A stretch of DNA of 64,000 bases from WLJO01 sp032117595 (lineage in GTDB: Bacteria > Actinomycetota > Acidimicrobiia > Acidimicrobiales > Ilumatobacteraceae). This document shows positions 57,497 through 64,000 of this stretch, piece after piece. The first letter of the stretch is position 1. Each line of letters starts with the position of its first letter. Under the pieces are notes generated by a model. The model was not told where the DNA came from, ran no database searches, and saw only the letters and a list, made by a program, of their open reading frames with translations. Position numbers and translations under genes: made by a program. The stretch covers positions 14,516 to 78,515 of the forward strand of contig JAULYZ010000011.1 in the NCBI GenBank assembly GCA_032117595.1, written 5' to 3'.

Positions 57497-58401
57497 CCAA
57501 GCGCGACCTCCTGATGGTGACCGACCTCTCGTCCGACGAGGTGAACGACATTCTCGTGCTTGCAGGTCGGGAACCAGCCGCTCTCGGCCGGCCGCTCGCA
57601 GGGCTCGGTGCTGCCCTCATCTTCGAGAAGCCCTCGAACAGAACACGTCAGTCGATGGAGATTGCCGTGGTCCAACTCGGCGGGCATCCCATCTACACGC
57701 GCGGCGAGGAGATCCAGTTCGACGTCCGTGAACCGGTCGAGGACGTAGGCCGCACCTTGGCGGGGTACCACGGTCTCGTGTGTGCGCGGGTGTTCAAGCA
57801 CTCGGTCGTCGAGCGGCTTGCTTCCTGCTGCAGCGTCCCGGTGGTGAACATGCTCTCGGACGCAAGCCATCCGATGCAGGCGCTGGCCGACGCGCTCACG
57901 ATGACCCAGGTCCACGGCGGGCTCCGGGGCGCCACGGTTGCGTGGGTTGGCGACTACAACAACGTTGCGCGCTCGCTCGGTGAGGTCTGTGTCCTCCTCG
58001 GCGCGCGGGTGCATTACTCGTGCCCTTCCGGTTACGGGCCGGGGGACGCTGAAATTGCTCGGCTCTCGGCGCTCGGCGACGGCGATGCCGCATTCTTCGC
58101 TGAGCCTGCGGCGGCGGTGGCGGGTGCCGTCGCCGTTCACACCGACACGTGGACCTCCATGGGTCAAGAAGCAGAGAAAGCGGCGCGCATCGAGGCGTTC
58201 AGGGGCTTCGGCGTGACGACGGAACTGATGTCGAAGGCGGCAGCAGGCGCCGGCTTCTACCACTGCATGCCGGCGTACCGCGGCTACGAAGTGGACGCTG
58301 CAGTCATCGACGGCCCCGGTTCACAGGTCATTGGACAGGGCCACAACCGGTTGCACGCATCGCGTGCACTGCTCGCATTCCTCCTGGGGGTCCGTCCATG
58401 A
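57493..58401 (+). CDS. argF: ornithine carbamoyltransferase
   Basis: Makes citrulline from ornithine and carbamoyl phosphate. The 302-residue protein has the carbamoyl-phosphate segment EKPSNRTRQSMEIAV, HPMQALADALTMTQ, and the ornithine loop DTWTSMGQE, which retains SMG and so argues against acetyl- or succinyl-ornithine transferase. HCMPAYRGYEV is close to the usual HCLPAHRG. In the binding motif the normal STRTR reads SNRTR (Asn49). ATGA overlaps join it to argD and argR. Confidence 0.94.
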   Translation: MTKRDLLMVTDLSSDEVNDILVLAGREPAALGRPLAGLGAALIFEKPSNRTRQSMEIAVVQLGGHPIYTRGEEIQFDVREPVEDVGRTLAGYHGLVCARVFKHSVVERLASCCSVPVVNMLSDASHPMQALADALTMTQVHGGLRGATVAWVGDYNNVARSLGEVCVLLGARVHYSCPSGYGPGDAEIARLSALGDGDAAFFAEPAAAVAGAVAVHTDTWTSMGQEAEKAARIEAFRGFGVTTELMSKAAAGAGFYHCMPAYRGYEVDAAVIDGPGSQVIGQGHNRLHASRALLAFLLGVRP

Positions 58402-58880
58402 GTACGAAAGTTGCACGTCAGGCGGCGATCGCCCGGATCATCGGGCAGCGCGCCGTGTCGAGTCAGCCCCAGCTCGTCGAACTGCTCCAGGGCGAGGGGC
58501 TCCACGCAACGCAGGCAACGGTGTCGCGGGATCTCGAGGACCTCGGTGCGGTGAAAGTGCGCGTCCCGGGGGGCGACACGGTGTACGCCCTGCCGGAACT
58601 CGCACCGCAGCGGGTTGCTCCCTCGGAGCAGTTGCGGCGTGTCATGGGGGAGTGGGTCGCCGAGGTCAACTCGTCGCTGAACCTTGTCGTCATCCGGACG
58701 CCACCGGGCTGTGCGCATGTGGTCGCCTCGGCGCTGGATCGCAGCGGCCTGAACGGGGTGATCGGCACCGTCGCCGGGGACGACACGGTCCTCGTGGTCG
58801 CCGATGAGGTCGTGGGAGGTTCCGGACTCGCCGAACAGCTTCGCCAGATCGCCGGTCTCACCAAGGCGGTCAGGGCATGA
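58398..58880 (+). CDS. argR: arginine repressor
   Basis: A 160-residue hexameric repressor with arginine as corepressor. The N-terminal winged helix (ARQAAIARIIGQRAVSSQPQL and ATQATVSRDLEDLGAVKVR) binds ARG boxes; the C-terminal domain holds the arginine site near GTVAGDDTVLVVADE. As in many actinobacteria it is inside the arginine operon and should regulate it by the box at 54357-54370. The last codons (GTCAGGGCATGA region) belong to the 30-bp repeat that leads into argH. Confidence 0.95.
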   Translation: MSTKVARQAAIARIIGQRAVSSQPQLVELLQGEGLHATQATVSRDLEDLGAVKVRVPGGDTVYALPELAPQRVAPSEQLRRVMGEWVAEVNSSLNLVVIRTPPGCAHVVASALDRSGLNGVIGTVAGDDTVLVVADEVVGGSGLAEQLRQIAGLTKAVRA

Positions 58881-59007
58881 CCGCCGAGCAGAACAGTGGT
58901 CAGGGCATGACCGCCGAGCAGAACAGTGGTCAGGGCATGACCGCCGAGCAGAACAGTGGTCAGGGCATGACCGCCGAGCAGAACAGTGGTCAGGGCATGA
59001 CCGCCGA
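58868..59007 (+). repeat. 30-bp tandem repeat over the argR/argH junction
   Basis: Four full copies of a 30-bp unit (starting GGTCAGGGCATGACCGCCGA) begin at 58868, 58898, 58928 and 58958, and a fifth partial copy at 58988. Each holds the argR-type stop TGA, an in-frame argH ATG and the codons TAEQNSGQG. Copies look identical, suggesting recent slippage expansion. Confidence 0.95.
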
Positions 59008-60415
59008 ACGGAACGAATCGGGAAACACGCTGTGGCACGGTCGGTTCGCGTCCGGTCCGTCGGATGACCTGCTCGACTACACGGTGAGCCTCCCGTTCGA
59101 CCAGCGTCTCTGGCCCGACGACATCGACGGGTCGCGGGCGCACGTGCGGGGTCTTGCGCGCGCTGGTCTCATCACCGAGGCCGAGCGGGATTCGGTGCTC
59201 GGGGCGCTCGAACAGGTCGCCGTCGAATTGGGCGGCGGAACCTTTGTCTTTGTCGGAAGCGACGAGGACATCCACACTGCTGTCGAGCGCCGTGTCACCG
59301 AACTGGCAGGGCCTGCAGGCGCCAAGTTGCACACCGGTCGGAGCCGCAACGATCAGTGCGCCACCGACCTGCGCCTCTGGTGCAAGCGCGAGGTCCTCGA
59401 GATCGGACGTCGGGTCGTTGCGCTCCAGGAGGTGCTCCTCCGCAGGGCGAAAGATGCTGGCGGCACCTACTTGCCGGGGTACACGCATCTGCAGCGCGCA
59501 CAGCCGGTGCTGCTTGCCCATCACCTGCTCGCCCACGCGTGGGGTCTTGCGCGCGATCTCGATCGGCTCCTGGCCGCGAGGCAGCGCCTCGATGTCTCCC
59601 CGCTGGGGGCTGGGGCGCTTGCCGGTAGTTCGCTGCCCCTCGACCCCCAGTTCACCGCCGACGCACTCGGGTTCGCGCAACCCTTCGAGAACTCTCTCGA
59701 CGCGGTGAGCGATCGCGACCACGTTGCCGAGGTGCTGTTCGTTCTCGCGTTGATCGGGGTCCGTCTCTCGCGCATCGGCGAGGAGTGGGTGCTGTGGACC
59801 AGTGAGGAATTCGGGTTCGCGCGTCTTGATGACGCGTACGCAACCGGCTCCTCGATGCTGCCGCAGAAGAAGAACCCTGATATCGCCGAACTTGCCCGGG
59901 GCAAAGCAGGTCGACTCATCGGCAACCTCACCGGGCTGCTGAGCACGTTGAAGGGGCTGCCGCTCTCGTACAACCGCGACCTGCAGGAGGACAAAGAGCC
60001 ACTGTTCGACTCGGTGGACCAGATCCGCCGCGCGCTCATTGCGCTCGCGGGAATGATCGACACGGCCACGTTCGTGCCCGAACGGATGCAGGAGGCAGCG
60101 GACGCTCCGACGCTCGCTGCCACCGATCTCGCCGAGTGGCTCGTGGGTGCTGGCACGCCGTTCCGTGAGGCGCATGCCATTGTCGGTGCGCTGGTCCGTC
60201 GGTCGATTGCAGGGGAGGGTTTCCTTGTCGACCTCGTCCGGGCCGAGCCGCGCCTCGGGCCCGAGGCTGCTGCGCTCGTGGCGCCCGGTGTTGCCGTTCA
60301 GCGTCGAACGACTCGTGGTGGAGCCGGTCCGGCACCCGTTGCAGAGCAGCTCGAGCGCTTCGTGGCTCGACTGGCAGCAGATCGTGCGCGCCTCGGGAAC
60401 ACTGCAGGGGACTGA
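58877..60415 (+). CDS. argH: argininosuccinate lyase with repeated N-terminal start cassette
   Basis: Last step of arginine synthesis: splits argininosuccinate to arginine and fumarate. The 512-residue protein contains RSRNDQCATDLRLW, YLPGYTHLQRAQPVLLAHH and GSSMLPQKKNPDIAEL, the fumarase/ASL signature. The first 40 residues are four repeats of MTAEQNSGQG with five possible ATGs (58877, 58907, 58937, 58967, 58997). The ordinary ArgH begins at about the fifth (TAERNESGNTLWHGRF). The first ATG overlaps the argR stop (ATGA). Which ATG is used is unknown. Confidence 0.95.
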   Translation: MTAEQNSGQGMTAEQNSGQGMTAEQNSGQGMTAEQNSGQGMTAERNESGNTLWHGRFASGPSDDLLDYTVSLPFDQRLWPDDIDGSRAHVRGLARAGLITEAERDSVLGALEQVAVELGGGTFVFVGSDEDIHTAVERRVTELAGPAGAKLHTGRSRNDQCATDLRLWCKREVLEIGRRVVALQEVLLRRAKDAGGTYLPGYTHLQRAQPVLLAHHLLAHAWGLARDLDRLLAARQRLDVSPLGAGALAGSSLPLDPQFTADALGFAQPFENSLDAVSDRDHVAEVLFVLALIGVRLSRIGEEWVLWTSEEFGFARLDDAYATGSSMLPQKKNPDIAELARGKAGRLIGNLTGLLSTLKGLPLSYNRDLQEDKEPLFDSVDQIRRALIALAGMIDTATFVPERMQEAADAPTLAATDLAEWLVGAGTPFREAHAIVGALVRRSIAGEGFLVDLVRAEPRLGPEAAALVAPGVAVQRRTTRGGAGPAPVAEQLERFVARLAADRARLGNTAGD

Positions 60416-60419
60416 CGAC

Positions 60420-60431
60420 TACGCTCCGGCC
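60420..60431 (+). promoter_or_regulatory. leaderless -10 box for thioesterase
   Basis: TACGCT (60420-60425), 6 nt, then ATG. Confidence 0.5.
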
Positions 60432-60815
60432 ATGGTCTATCGCTACACCTTCCGGCCGAGGTACATCGACTGCGACGCACAGCGCGTCATGCACAACGCC
60501 AACTATCTGGCCTACGTCGATGACGCCGTCGACTGCTTCTTCCGGGAGCGACTCGGTGGTTTCGAGGACCACGGGTTCGACGCCATGGTGAAGAAGGCAA
60601 CTGTGGAGTGGCAGGCACCTGCACGCATGCACGACATCGTCGAGTGCGATGTTCGTGTTTCGCGTTGGGGCAACACCTCGTTCGACGTGGAGGTGGTCGG
60701 CACCATCGCCGGCCAACCGTGTTTCACTGCGTCGCTGGTCAACGTCTCCACGACTCCCGGCGCGCCGGTGCCCACGCCCGTCCCCGAAGCCGTCAAGGTG
60801 GCGCTCGGCGCCTGA
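60432..60815 (+). CDS. acyl-CoA thioesterase (4HBT/hot-dog family)
   Basis: A 127-residue hot-dog-fold protein. YIDCDAQRVMHNANYLAYVDDAVDCFF carries the 4-hydroxybenzoyl-CoA thioesterase pattern (Asp15 and a Tyr), followed by WQAPARMHDIVECDVRVSRWG. It would hydrolyse an acyl-CoA thioester. The ATG at 60432 was chosen over the open frame starting inside argH because of the TACGCT box. It lies just after argH but has its own promoter. Confidence 0.9.
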   Translation: MVYRYTFRPRYIDCDAQRVMHNANYLAYVDDAVDCFFRERLGGFEDHGFDAMVKKATVEWQAPARMHDIVECDVRVSRWGNTSFDVEVVGTIAGQPCFTASLVNVSTTPGAPVPTPVPEAVKVALGA

Positions 60816-60871
60816 AACATCAGCCATGACCTGCTCACCGCAGCGGCAAGGTCCCCGTCGCGGAGCAGCGC

Positions 60872-61921
60872 TCAGGCGGTGTCAGAGGAGCGCTGTACCT
60901 CCATGCCGTGGTAGCTGCTGAGCGCGACGCGACATTCGTGGCCACCGGGCCATGTCGTCATCCTCACGTCGGCTCGGTCGCCTGCCGGTTCGAGGCGGAT
61001 CCAGGCAATTGGGTTGTCCTCTGTCGCCCGCTCGCCCTCGGCCAACAGCACCTCACGAACCCGATCCTTGGTGGGCCTCGGCAGGTACTGCCAGACGATC
61101 GAGTGGAACACGATGGTGGCAGTGCCGCCCGCTCGCCCGGGCAGCGCCTCGGCGAGCCAATCCCCGGCATCGGCGGTGTCGACCCCGGGAGTGTGTTGTT
61201 CGGCGATCGCGATGGCGGAGCGCAGCAGCTCGAACCGTCGTGACTGATCGGGCCACACGAACGAGAGCAGGCGAAGACGCGCCGCCGGCTCGGTGATGTC
61301 GAGTGGCGCAATGTCGCATCCGCTGCGCAAGACAACCGGTGTGAGCCCCGCAAGGTCGAACGGGTCGATCCAGTTGTCGGTGAAGCGCACGCTGCTCGAG
61401 CGATCGCCTGCGAGTGAGCCGAAACAGTCGTAGGCGTAACGGTCCCAGTTGGAGATGAGGCCGCCCGACGCGCCGATCTCGAGCATCGTCAGGGGCAACG
61501 GCTGCCTCCGTGAGAACTGTGCGAATGCGGGCACGAGCGCTGCGCAGCGCCCGACCTCGTTGGTCTGCACCGTCCGCCCGAGCGCGTCGACCACCTCTGC
61601 GCGAAAGGCGGCCACTGTCTCGAGGAAGGCGTCGAGCGGGATGTGAGACCCGTCACCGCCGGTCGAGGGATAGCGCGCAGCAAGTGCCGGGACATCACCG
61701 CGCAGCACCACACGGTGAATCGCTGCGAGGTAGCGCAGGACCACTGCGTCCCGCAGCGGAGACTCGGGCCGGTTCGCGAGCAACTCATGGGTGAGACCGT
61801 TGCGTGAGACATCGTCGATGAGTGCCTCGATGAGGTCGGCGTACTGTGTCGAGCCCAGTGCACGACACGCTGTGGCCTGACGCCTCATCGCCTCGACGAG
61901 GGTCGGCTCGGCGGTACTCAC
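60872..61921 (-). CDS. DUF2332 family protein
   Basis: A 349-residue soluble protein of the DUF2332 family, widespread in Actinobacteria. AMRRQATACRALGSTQYADLI is the helical N-terminus; LTMLEIGASGGLISNWDRYAYD, HSIVWQYLPRPTKDRV and WIRLEPAGDRADVRMTTWPGG are family blocks. The glycine-rich EIGASGGL resembles a SAM/nucleotide-binding loop, so methyltransferase ancestry is possible. Start is GTG 61921 with a TACGCT box; it diverges from tyrS. Confidence 0.88.
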   Translation of the reverse strand: MSTAEPTLVEAMRRQATACRALGSTQYADLIEALIDDVSRNGLTHELLANRPESPLRDAVVLRYLAAIHRVVLRGDVPALAARYPSTGGDGSHIPLDAFLETVAAFRAEVVDALGRTVQTNEVGRCAALVPAFAQFSRRQPLPLTMLEIGASGGLISNWDRYAYDCFGSLAGDRSSSVRFTDNWIDPFDLAGLTPVVLRSGCDIAPLDITEPAARLRLLSFVWPDQSRRFELLRSAIAIAEQHTPGVDTADAGDWLAEALPGRAGGTATIVFHSIVWQYLPRPTKDRVREVLLAEGERATEDNPIAWIRLEPAGDRADVRMTTWPGGHECRVALSSYHGMEVQRSSDTA

Positions 61922-62021
61922 GCGTCCGAGCGTAGGTGTTCCACTGTCGGGTACCCCGAGGGCGCCGGGAGCGGATATCCGGTGGAACTCGGGTCGCTCC
62001 GTGCGAACATATCGTCCCGCT
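61922..62021. promoter_or_regulatory. divergent leaderless promoters of DUF2332 and tyrS genes
   Basis: The 100-bp gap holds TACGCT on the minus strand (complement of 61929-61934), 7 nt from GTG 61921, and TATCGT on the plus strand (62010-62015), 6 nt from ATG 62022. This selects the tyrS start over GTG 62001. Confidence 0.55.
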
Positions 62022-63290
62022 ATGGATCTCATCGCCGACCTCCGGGCCCGTGGCCTGGTCCACGACCACACCGATGTCGAAGCGCTCACGGCGCGTCTCT
62101 CCGAGGGTTCCGTCGGTGTGTACGTGGGGTTCGACCCCACCGCCGACTCGCTCCACGTGGGCCACTTGGTGGGTCAGCTGTACCTCCGGCGCTTCCAGCT
62201 CGCCGGGCACCGTCCGTTCCCCCTCGCCGGGGGCGCCACGGGGATGATCGGGGATCCGTCCGGGCGCAGCGAGGAACGCAATCTCCTCGACCGTGAGACC
62301 CTCCGACACAATGTCGAGAGGATCTCGGCTCAATTGAGCCGACTGCTCGACTTCGAGCCCGGACCCGGTGCGGCACGGCTGGTGAACAACGCCGATTGGA
62401 CCGAGCCGGTTGGGGTGCTCGACTTCCTCCGGGACGTCGGCAAGTTCGTGAACATCAATCAGATGTTGGCCAAGGACTCGGTCCGCAGCCGTCTCGAGGG
62501 CGACGGCGGACTGTCCTTCACCGAGTTCAGCTACTCATTGCTCCAAGCCAACGATTTCTTGCACCTGTACACCCAGTACGGGGTCGAACTGCAGGCTGGC
62601 GGATCGGATCAATGGGGCAACATCGTGGCCGGCGTCGACCTGATCCGTCGTCGCACGGGAGCCCACGCTCACGCCATCACCCACCCCCTCGTGACCAAGA
62701 GCGACGGTACGAAATTCGGCAAAACCGCAGGTGGAGCGGTGTGGCTCGACCCGGAGAAGACCTCCCCGTACCAGTTCCGTCAGTTCTGGGTGAACGTGGA
62801 CGACCAGATGGTGGGGACCTACCTGAAGATGTTTTCGCTGCGTCCCCTCGAAGCGGTTCTGGCGACGGTGTCCGAGCACGAGCAGGCGCCCGAGCGCCGT
62901 GTTGCCCAGCGGGCCCTCGCCGATGAGCTCACCGAGATGGTGCACGGCACGGCCGCAGCGGCCGCCTCCCGTGAGGCCGCCGGGGTGCTTTTCGGGGGCG
63001 ATCCCACCGCCGCATCGCCCGAGGCGCTCGCCGTCGTGGCGCGCGAGGTCCCGTCGTCGGTCGTGGCCCGTTCGGCCCTCGCCGATCCGGTGTCGCTCGC
63101 CGTGGCGTGCGGACTTGCCACCTCCAATAGCGAGGCGCGCCGAACACTTGCTCAGCGGGGCATCCGGGCGAACGGGATCCAGGTCGGCGAGGGCGACACG
63201 TTCGATTCGGTGCCGCTCCTGCACGGTCGATTTGTGCTGCTGCGCAAGGGAAAAACGACGTATCACCTTGTCGAGGTCGGCGAATCCTGA
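62022..63290 (+). CDS. tyrS: tyrosyl-tRNA synthetase
   Basis: Charges tRNA-Tyr. The 422-residue class I synthetase has the HIGH-like FDPTADSLHVGHLVG, GGATGMIGDPSGRS, the tyrosine site GGSDQWGNIVAGVDLIRR, and the KMSKS-like LVTKSDGTKFGKTAG. A C-terminal S4 RNA-binding domain begins near LADPVSLAVACGLATSNSEAR. Lack of a leader argues against T-box control. It lies next to the rRNA operon. Confidence 0.97.
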   Translation: MDLIADLRARGLVHDHTDVEALTARLSEGSVGVYVGFDPTADSLHVGHLVGQLYLRRFQLAGHRPFPLAGGATGMIGDPSGRSEERNLLDRETLRHNVERISAQLSRLLDFEPGPGAARLVNNADWTEPVGVLDFLRDVGKFVNINQMLAKDSVRSRLEGDGGLSFTEFSYSLLQANDFLHLYTQYGVELQAGGSDQWGNIVAGVDLIRRRTGAHAHAITHPLVTKSDGTKFGKTAGGAVWLDPEKTSPYQFRQFWVNVDDQMVGTYLKMFSLRPLEAVLATVSEHEQAPERRVAQRALADELTEMVHGTAAAAASREAAGVLFGGDPTAASPEALAVVAREVPSSVVARSALADPVSLAVACGLATSNSEARRTLAQRGIRANGIQVGEGDTFDSVPLLHGRFVLLRKGKTTYHLVEVGES

Positions 63291-63328
63291 CGCGTTCGTC
63301 GCCGCGCGAAAAACTTCCGACGGCGAGG

Positions 63329-63357
63329 TTGCGGGGAGAGAGGCCCCTCGCTAGAGT
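63329..63357 (+). promoter_or_regulatory. rRNA promoter candidate
   Basis: TTGCGG (63329-63334), 17 nt, TAGAGT (63352-63357). It lies about 285 nt before the 16S 5' end. Confidence 0.5.
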
Positions 63358-63430
63358 TCATCTGCCCTGACGGGAGACACTTCAGTCAGGTTGCTGGCAC
63401 CTCCGCTCTCGAAGCGTGTGCCCGAGCTAC

Positions 63431-63444
63431 GGCTCCTTGAAAAC
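63431..63444 (+). promoter_or_regulatory. boxA-like antitermination site
   Basis: GGCTCCTTGAAAAC resembles the boxA of bacterial rRNA leaders (TG(C/T)TCTTTGAAAA), with one mismatch in the CTTTG core. It lies 200 nt before 16S. Confidence 0.45.
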
Positions 63445-63515
63445 GGAAGAGAAGACTGAACGCCAGTGCGGACAGTCGGACCGGTTCGCCGGCACGACTG
63501 GACGTCAATTCACGT

Positions 63516-63533
63516 CGGGCTATCCCTAGCCCG
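63516..63533 (+). terminator. terminator-like or processing hairpin in the leader
   Basis: CGGGCTA and TAGCCCG form a 7-bp stem with a TCCC loop, followed by GCATTTTT. It looks like an intrinsic terminator, either for upstream transcripts or as a structure overridden by antitermination. Confidence 0.5.
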
Positions 63534-63559
63534 GCATTTTTACAGGACTCGACGGTCAA

Positions 63560-63582
63560 ACCGGATCAGATTCCGATCCGGT
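63560..63582 (+). other. 8-bp leader hairpin
   Basis: ACCGGATC and GATCCGGT pair perfectly around a 7-nt loop. It is 60 nt before 16S and likely a processing structure. Confidence 0.45.
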
Positions 63583-63641
63583 CGTCGAACCTCTCCACGT
63601 CAGGTCGTCTCCGCCTTCGGGCAGGGTCGGCCGGCACAATT

Positions 63642-64000
<359 letters not shown>

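Larger units (their letters stand above)
63291..63641 (+). other. rRNA operon leader region (no gene)
   Basis: The 351 bases between tyrS and 16S hold no gene. They contain a promoter (63329-63357), a boxA-like site, and at least four inverted repeats. One is GACGT/ACGTC near 63501-63516. They probably direct antitermination and RNase III-type processing of the rRNA precursor. Confidence 0.7.

Noticed and set aside
58868..59007. CRISPR-like array.
   Set aside because: The units are contiguous with no spacers, and lie inside coding sequence; it is a tandem repeat.
58804..59067. Alternative-frame repeat protein (GHDRRAEQW units) over the argH repeat.
   Set aside because: It is the out-of-frame reading of the same 30-bp repeat and has no own start site; argH frame is supported by homology.
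1..63641. tRNA genes, insertion sequences, prophage or integrase genes.
   Set aside because: No cloverleaf sequence, transposase, integrase or phage motif was found in any frame or gap examined.

Overview
This is a high-GC bacterial chromosome segment that is almost fully coding, with short intergenic gaps and many ATGA/GTGA gene overlaps. The last 359 bases are the 5' end of a 16S rRNA gene. The gene content is actinobacterial: F420/FMN-type oxidoreductases, a mycothiol-type DinB-family protein, a GuaB1-type IMPDH relative, DUF3151, DUF1844 and DUF2332 proteins, and long-form HisG. The 16S start and the mixture of arg, phe and catabolic genes suggest the class Acidimicrobiia. That placement is an inference from reading the sequence, not a database result. 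No prophage, insertion sequence, CRISPR array or tRNA gene was found.

Layout. 1-6.5 kb: a membrane-anchored protein, an SDR, a luciferase-like monooxygenase, panB-panC, a P1-family peptidase homologue and a DinB-family protein. 6.5-12.7 kb: a five-gene minus-strand catabolic operon (enoyl-CoA hydratase, carboxylesterase, ThuA, SnoaL, nitroreductase), a left-handed beta-helix acetyltransferase, a membrane-anchored hypothetical and DoxX. 12.8-18 kb: a heterodimeric ABC exporter followed by two lipoproteins. 18-29 kb: dehydrogenases, a duplicated PPOX flavoprotein pair, a phosphatase, a glycosyltransferase, a methyltransferase, paired SnoaL proteins with a TetR regulator, and a PPOX-SDR pair. 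29-37 kb: a large conserved hypothetical, heme A synthase, nitronate monooxygenase, a phosphatase, a rearranged substrate-binding lipoprotein, enoyl-CoA hydratase, a J-domain protein, Sua5 and a hydrolase. 37-47.5 kb: guaB1-cmk-plsC, an M18 aminopeptidase, a phosphatase, DUF3151, mobA, rhodanese-RNase D, moaB, hisG and a cold-shock-like protein. 47.5-54 kb: infC-rpmI-rplT-rRNA methyltransferase, then pheS-pheT. 54-60.4 kb: an arginine operon argC-B-D-F-R-H. 60-64 kb: a thioesterase, DUF2332, tyrS, and the rRNA operon leader with the start of 16S.

The housekeeping genes cover pantoate and pantothenate synthesis, arginine and histidine synthesis, purine salvage, translation (IF-3, L35, L20, PheRS, TyrRS) and molybdenum cofactor synthesis. 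The accessory genes look like breakdown of uncharacterised organic substrates by oxidoreductases and hydratases.

The main unusual signals are these. (1) A periplasmic-binding-protein lipoprotein has its C-terminal lobe placed before its N-terminal part, as in a circular permutation. (2) A 30-bp tandem repeat spans the argR stop/argH start junction and gives argH five in-frame ATGs. (3) A TANNNT box lies 6-10 nt before the start codon of about two dozen genes, implying widespread leaderless transcription. (4) infC apparently starts at ATA. (5) The ABC exporter has one degenerate ATP site that lacks both the catalytic Glu and the switch His. (6) A perfect palindromic ARG box lies at the argC promoter.
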